Source of the DNA: Pseudomonadota bacterium
GTDB taxonomy: Bacteria > Pseudomonadota > Alphaproteobacteria > Rhizobiales > Rhizobiaceae
Length of the DNA stretch: 11,062 nucleotides
Assembly (NCBI GenBank): GCA_023419995.1
Contig: JAEZXF010000281.1
Span: 1 to 11,062, forward strand
Reading direction: 5' to 3'
Each line of letters opens with the position of its first letter. Positions within the stretch are counted from its first letter, which is position 1. Of this stretch, positions 7,277 to 11,062 are shown one piece after another. Made by a program: the position numbers and the translations under genes. The notes under the pieces are model-generated. The model ran no database searches, was not told the origin of the DNA, and was given only the letters and a program-made list of their open reading frames with translations.

Positions 7277-9585
7277 CCGACCCCCGCCGCTACGTCTCCC
7301 ACAGCGCTCACTGGGGCGCGTTCTCGGCCGCATGGGACGGCAACGTCCTCGACATCGTCCCACATCCGGACGACCGCGAGCCGTCGCCGATCCTCGGCAA
7401 CTTCCGCAACGTGCTGCGGCACCCCGCCCGCATCCTGCGGCCGGCGGTGCGGCGCTCGTGGCTGGAGCGCGGGCCGGGGCCCGGGCCGCGCCCGCTCGAC
7501 GACGAATTCGTCGAGATGGACTGGGACCGGGTATCGGCGCTCGCCGCCGGCGAGCTGGCCCGCGTGTCGGCCGAGCACGGGCCGGAAGCCGTCTACGGCG
7601 GCTCCTACGGCTGGGCCTCGGCCGGCCGCTTCCACCATGCGCTCAGCCAGGTCCACCGCTTCCTCAACGTCGCGCTGGGCGGCTTCGTCCGCTCGGTGCA
7701 CAGCTACAGCGCCGGCGCCTCCTCCGTCATCATCCCGCGCGTGATGGGCCAGTTCGAGAGCGTCACGCGGCGCAACGTCACCTGGGCGCAGATCGAGGCG
7801 CACACCGACATGGTCGTCGCCTTCGGCGGCATGGCGGTGAAGAACTCGATGATCGCCGCCGGCGGCGTCACCACCCACATCGAGCGCGGGGCCATGGGTC
7901 GGGCCAGCCGGCGCGGCGTCGCCTTCCACCTGTTCAGCCCGCTGCGCGACGACTTCCCCCACGAGGCGCGCGCGATCTGGCATCCGGTGCGGCCGGGAAG
8001 CGACGTGGCGGTGATGCTGGGCATGGCGCACACGCTGCTCGCCGAGGACCTCTACGACAGGGACTACATCGCCCGCTGCTGCGAGGGCGCCGAGACCTTC
8101 TTCGCCTATGTGCGGGGCGAGACCGATGGCGTCGCCAAGACGCCGGAATGGGCGGCGGAGCTCTCGGGCGTGCCGGCCGACACCATCGCCGGGATCGCGC
8201 GCCGGATGGTCGCCTGCCGCAGCCTCGTCACCGTCTCGCACTCCATGCAGCGCGCCCGCTACGGCGAGCAGCCGGTGTGGGCGGCGATGGCGCTGGCGGC
8301 CATGGTCGGCCAGATCGGCCTGCCCGGCGGCGGATACAACTACTCGCTCGGGGCGATGGGCCACACCGGCCGCCAGATCAACGCCGTGCCGCTGCCGACG
8401 GTGCCGCAGGGGGCCAACGGCGTCGCCAACTTCATCCCCTGCGCGCGGGTGAGCGACATGCTCCTGTCGCCGGGGCAGGAGTACGACTTCGACGGCCGGC
8501 GCATGGTCTATCCCTCGATCCGCCTCGTCTACTGGGCCGGCGGCAATCCCTTCCATCACCATCAGGACCTCAACCGGCTGCGCCGCGCCTTCGCCGTGCC
8601 GGACACGATCATCGTCCACGACAACGTGTGGACGCCGATGGCGCGCTCGGCCGACATCGTGCTGCCGGCGACGATGACCCTGGAGCGCGACGACATCGGC
8701 GCGGCCGGCACCGACCCGCGATTGATCGCCATGCGTGCCGCCGCCCCGCCCGCCGGGCTGGCGCGCAACGACCACGACATCTTCGCCGACATGGCCGACG
8801 TGCTCGGCGCGCGCGACCTGTTTACGGAAGGCCGCCGGCCTCACGAATGGCTGGAGCATCTCTACGAGTCGACCCGGCAGGCGCTGCAGGCCCGCGGCTG
8901 GGACGCCCCCGGCTTCCAGGAGTTCTGGGAGCGCGGCGAGGTGGCGCTGCCCTCCGAGCCCGACGACGGCGGCATCCTGCGCAAGTTCCGGGCCAATCCC
9001 GCCGGCAGCCCGATGCCGACGCCCTCGGGGCGGCTGGAGATCAGCTCGGCGACGCTCGCCGGCTTCGCCTATGACGACTGCCTCGGCCATCCGGCATGGT
9101 TCGCGCCGGACGAGCCGCCGACGCCGGAGCATCCGCTGGTCGTCGTCGCCAACCAGCCGGCGACGCGCCTGCACAGCCAGCTCGATTTCGGCAGCTACAG
9201 CCAGTCGGCCAAGGTCCGCGGCCGCGAGGCCGTGCGCATCCACCCGGTCGACGCTGCCGCGCGCGGGATACGCACCGGCGACGTCGTCAGGGTGTTCAAC
9301 GGCAGGGGCGCCTGCCTCGCCGGGGCGCTGGTCACCGACGCGGTGATGCAGGGCGTCGTCAACCTGCCGACCGGCGCCTGGTACGACCCTGTGGAGACCG
9401 GCGACGGCTCCGCGCCGCTGTGCGTCAACGGCAATCCCAACGTGCTGACGCGCGACATCGGCACCTCGAAGCTGGCGCAGGGCTGCTGCGGCCAGATAAC
9501 GGTGGCCGAGGTCGCGCTGTGGACGGGCGAGGGGCCGGAGGTGCGCGCCTACGGCCCGCCGCCGCTGGTCCCGCCGGCAGGATAG
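7273..9585 (+). CDS. Molybdopterin oxidoreductase, BisC / DMSO-reductase family (S- or N-oxide reductase)
   Basis: Molybdenum bis-MGD enzyme of 770 residues, matching BisC-class length. HSAHWGAFSA (10-19) is the typical start of this group, with no N-terminal iron-sulfur Cys motif and no Tat signal, so it should act in the cytoplasm like biotin-sulfoxide reductase rather than in the periplasm like TorA/DorA. GGSYGWASAGRFHHA (109-123) carries Tyr112 and Trp114, which appear to match the active-site Tyr114/Trp116 pair of Rhodobacter DMSO reductase. The serine of SYSAG (Ser146) is the probable Mo ligand. GGNPFHHHQDLNRL (423-436) and SADIVLPATMTLERDD are cofactor-fold motifs. The C-terminal molydopterin-binding domain starts near NQPATRLHSQLD (627). 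GGGAGGG (7259-7265) is a good ribosome binding site. The family reduces biotin or methionine sulfoxide, DMSO or TMAO; which one applies here is not decided. No redox partner gene is visible. Confidence 0.93.
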   Translation: MTDPRRYVSHSAHWGAFSAAWDGNVLDIVPHPDDREPSPILGNFRNVLRHPARILRPAVRRSWLERGPGPGPRPLDDEFVEMDWDRVSALAAGELARVSAEHGPEAVYGGSYGWASAGRFHHALSQVHRFLNVALGGFVRSVHSYSAGASSVIIPRVMGQFESVTRRNVTWAQIEAHTDMVVAFGGMAVKNSMIAAGGVTTHIERGAMGRASRRGVAFHLFSPLRDDFPHEARAIWHPVRPGSDVAVMLGMAHTLLAEDLYDRDYIARCCEGAETFFAYVRGETDGVAKTPEWAAELSGVPADTIAGIARRMVACRSLVTVSHSMQRARYGEQPVWAAMALAAMVGQIGLPGGGYNYSLGAMGHTGRQINAVPLPTVPQGANGVANFIPCARVSDMLLSPGQEYDFDGRRMVYPSIRLVYWAGGNPFHHHQDLNRLRRAFAVPDTIIVHDNVWTPMARSADIVLPATMTLERDDIGAAGTDPRLIAMRAAAPPAGLARNDHDIFADMADVLGARDLFTEGRRPHEWLEHLYESTRQALQARGWDAPGFQEFWERGEVALPSEPDDGGILRKFRANPAGSPMPTPSGRLEISSATLAGFAYDDCLGHPAWFAPDEPPTPEHPLVVVANQPATRLHSQLDFGSYSQSAKVRGREAVRIHPVDAAARGIRTGDVVRVFNGRGACLAGALVTDAVMQGVVNLPTGAWYDPVETGDGSAPLCVNGNPNVLTRDIGTSKLAQGCCGQITVAEVALWTGEGPEVRAYGPPPLVPPAG

Positions 9586-9620
9586 CGCCCGCCGCGCGGT
9601 TCTCCGTCCCCTGCGGGCGC
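9585..9620 (+). other. Stem-loop immediately after the molybdoenzyme stop codon
   Basis: A perfect 8-bp inverted repeat, GCGCCCGC (9585-9592) and GCGGGCGC (9613-9620), with a 20-nt loop that can fold a small CGG/CCG stem. It begins on the last base of the stop codon. A second palindrome, GGGCCGGCCC (9623-9632), follows. No T-run is present, so it is a weak candidate for intrinsic termination; a 3'-end stabiliser or a Rho-assisted end is more likely. Confidence 0.4.
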
Positions 9621-9643
9621 ACGGGCCGGCCCGGCCGCGAACC

Positions 9644-9658
9644 TGTCACGAACTGACA
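9644..9658. promoter_or_regulatory. Dyad TGTCA-N5-TGACA, candidate operator
   Basis: Perfect 5-bp half-sites, TGTCA (9644-9648) and TGACA (9654-9658), separated by CGAAC. The centre lies about 40 nt upstream of the predicted -35 box at 9691, a position that suits an activator. The half-site spacing fits a dimeric regulator. No family is assigned. Confidence 0.35.
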
Positions 9659-9690
9659 CCGGCCGCGCCGGCGGATGTGGCCGCGGAACA

Positions 9691-9720
9691 TTGTCGGGCG
9701 GGTCCCCGAATGCCTAAGCT
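9691..9720 (+). promoter_or_regulatory. Candidate promoter for the type I binding-protein gene
   Basis: TTGTCG (9691-9696) and TAAGCT (9715-9720) are spaced 18 nt apart, resembling the pair upstream of the first operon (TTGTTC, 17 nt, TAGGCT). Transcription would start near 9727, giving a leader of about 60 nt. The -10 match is weak. Confidence 0.4.
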
Positions 9721-9777
9721 TCAGGGAAGAGGAGATCGCCGGCGGCACGGTTCCGCCGCCGGCCGGAAGGACAAAAC

Positions 9778-9784
9778 GGGAGGA
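9778..9784 (+). promoter_or_regulatory. Strong ribosome binding site for the type I binding protein
   Basis: GGGAGGA lies 5 nt before the ATG at 9790, a near-ideal Shine-Dalgarno sequence. It fixes the start and fits a binding protein made in large amounts. Confidence 0.75.
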
Positions 9785-9789
9785 ATACA

Positions 9790-11010
9790 ATGCAGTTTCG
9801 CACGCTCGCACTGGTCTGCAGCACCGCCGTCGCGGTGCTGCCGGCCCCGGTCGCCATCGCCCAGGACAAGGTCTCGGACGGCGTGGTGCGCATCGGGCTG
9901 ATCGAGGACATGTCCGGGGTCTATGCCGACATCACCGGCATGGGCGCGGTGACCGCCGCGCGCATGGCGGTCGAGGAGTTCGGCGGCACCGTCCTGGGCA
10001 TGCCGATCGAGGTCGTCTTCGCCGACCACCAGAACAAGCCCGACATCGGCGCGTCCATCGCCCGCAAGTGGTTCGACGAGGACAAGGTCGACGCCATCCT
10101 CGACGTGGCGAGCTCCTCGCCCGCGCTCGCGGTGCTGGAGATCGCCAAGGAGCAGGAGAAGATCATCACGCTCAGCTCGCCCGGCTCGATGCGGATCACC
10201 AACGACGTCTGCGGCCCCTATGTCGTCCACTGGGCCTACGACACGCACGCCATCGCCCACAGCACCGGGCGGGCGCTGGTCGAGCAGGGCTTCGACAGCT
10301 GGTACTTCGTCACCGCCGACTACGCCTTCGGCCACAGCCTGGAGACCGACACCTCCGCCGTGGTGACGGACGGCGGCGGCCAGGTGCTGGGCAGCACCCG
10401 CCTGCCGGTGGGCACGACCGACTTCGCCTCGGCGCTGCTGACGGCGCAGGGCTCGCAGGCCAAGGTGGTGGCGCTGGCCAACGCCGGCGCCGACACCATC
10501 AACTCGATCAAGCAGGCGGCGCAGTTCGGCCTGACGCAGGGCGGCCAGAAGCTCGCCACGCTGGCCGGCTTCATCAACGACGTCCACGGCCTCGGCCTCG
10601 AGGAGGCGCAGGGGCTGACCATCACCGAAGCCTCCTACTGGGACCTGAACGACGAGACGCGCGCCTGGTCGCAGCGCTTCTTCGCGACGATGAACGCGAT
10701 GCCCAACATGCTGCAGACCGGCACCTACTCGTCGGTGCTGCACTATCTGCGCGCGGTCGAGGCCGCCGGCACTGACGAGACGGCGGCGGTGATGGCGAAG
10801 ATGCGCGAGATGCCCGTCAACGACGTCTTCTACAAGAACGGCACGATCCGCGAGGACGGCCGGATGATGCACGAGATGTACCTGTTCGAGGTCAAGAAGC
10901 CGGACGAATCCACGGCGCCGTGGGACTACTACAAGCTGCTCGCCACCGTGCCGGCGGACCAGGCCTTCCAGCCGCTCGATAAGTCCGCCTGCGCGCTGGT
11001 CAAGAAGTAG
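9790..11010 (+). CDS. Type I periplasmic substrate-binding protein (branched-chain amino acid/amide class, LivJ-like)
   Basis: Periplasmic solute receptor of 406 residues for a HAAT-type ABC importer (branched-chain amino acids, amides, urea, aromatic acids). The Sec signal peptide spans residues 1-24 (MQFRTLALVC, a hydrophobic core, AIA) with likely cleavage before QDKV. Mature features fit the periplasmic-binding-6 fold: VRIGLIEDMSGVYADITGMG (about 34-53), AARMAVEEFGGTVLGMPIEV, the DVASSSPALAVLEIA region, WYFVTADYAFGHSLETD, and the second-lobe segment VVALANAGADTINSIKQAAQFG. The end, DKSACALVKK, is usual for the group. It belongs to a different ABC class from the upstream importer and has its own promoter-like site, so it probably opens a second unit whose LivH/M/G/F-type partners would lie beyond the right edge. 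The ligand is not identified. Confidence 0.93.
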   Translation: MQFRTLALVCSTAVAVLPAPVAIAQDKVSDGVVRIGLIEDMSGVYADITGMGAVTAARMAVEEFGGTVLGMPIEVVFADHQNKPDIGASIARKWFDEDKVDAILDVASSSPALAVLEIAKEQEKIITLSSPGSMRITNDVCGPYVVHWAYDTHAIAHSTGRALVEQGFDSWYFVTADYAFGHSLETDTSAVVTDGGGQVLGSTRLPVGTTDFASALLTAQGSQAKVVALANAGADTINSIKQAAQFGLTQGGQKLATLAGFINDVHGLGLEEAQGLTITEASYWDLNDETRAWSQRFFATMNAMPNMLQTGTYSSVLHYLRAVEAAGTDETAAVMAKMREMPVNDVFYKNGTIREDGRMMHEMYLFEVKKPDESTAPWDYYKLLATVPADQAFQPLDKSACALVKK

Positions 11011-11046
11011 CGCTTCCGCCTCGCAACGAGGGTCATCGAGGGCGCG

Positions 11047-11062
11047 GCCGGAAATCTCCGGC
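11047..11062 (+). terminator. Terminator-like stem-loop at the right edge
   Basis: GCCGGA (11047-11052) and TCCGGC (11057-11062) form a perfect 6-bp stem with an AATC tetraloop, 36 nt after the binding-protein stop. The window ends on the last base, so whether a T-run follows cannot be seen. Stem-loops here often make the binding-protein mRNA more abundant than downstream permease genes. Confidence 0.4.

Noticed and set aside
7153..9243. Long - strand open frame opposite the molybdoenzyme
   Set aside because: No family motifs, biased composition, antisense to a full-length BisC-type gene.
1..11062. Mobile element, CRISPR array, tRNA or rRNA
   Set aside because: No transposase or integrase coding, no regularly spaced repeats, no tRNA-like folds or rRNA sequence noticed on reading the window.

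Overview
The window is GC-rich (about 70% by eye) bacterial DNA. All seven genes lie on the + strand, packed tightly with short overlaps. Codon use, protein family content and promoter-like sequences suggest an alphaproteobacterium (Rhizobiales or Rhodospirillales type). That assignment is inference, because no marker gene is present.

Layout. (1) 1-686 is the C-terminal part of an AraC/PchR-type transcription regulator cut by the left edge. (2) 687-988 is a 302-base intergenic region. It holds a nested stem-loop, a plausible promoter, and two leader hairpins ahead of the next gene. (3) 989-9585 looks like one operon of six genes: a periplasmic peptide/nickel-type (SBP_bac_5) binding protein, two DppB/DppC-type permeases, one protein fusing both ATPase subunits (DppD-DppF type), an M20D metallo-amidohydrolase, and a BisC/DMSO-reductase-family molybdenum enzyme with no signal peptide. 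Spacings are 6 nt, 23 nt, a 4-nt ATGA overlap, about 5 nt (or a GTGA overlap), and another ATGA overlap. (4) 9586-9789 is a structured intergenic region with a 15-bp dyad, a second promoter-like site and a strong ribosome binding site. (5) 9790-11010 encodes a type I (branched-chain amino acid/amide class) periplasmic binding protein. It probably starts a second ABC-transporter unit. A terminator-like stem-loop coincides with the right edge.

Working together. The peptide-type importer would bring a small amide or peptide-like compound into the cytoplasm. There the M20D enzyme could split an amide bond and the BisC-like enzyme could reduce an S-oxide or N-oxide. The translational coupling of transporter, hydrolase and oxide reductase is the most notable feature: it suggests an uptake-reduce-hydrolyse salvage route for an oxidised amide, for example a methionine-sulfoxide or biotin-sulfoxide conjugate. 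The substrate is not readable from sequence. I saw no mobile element, CRISPR array, tRNA or rRNA.
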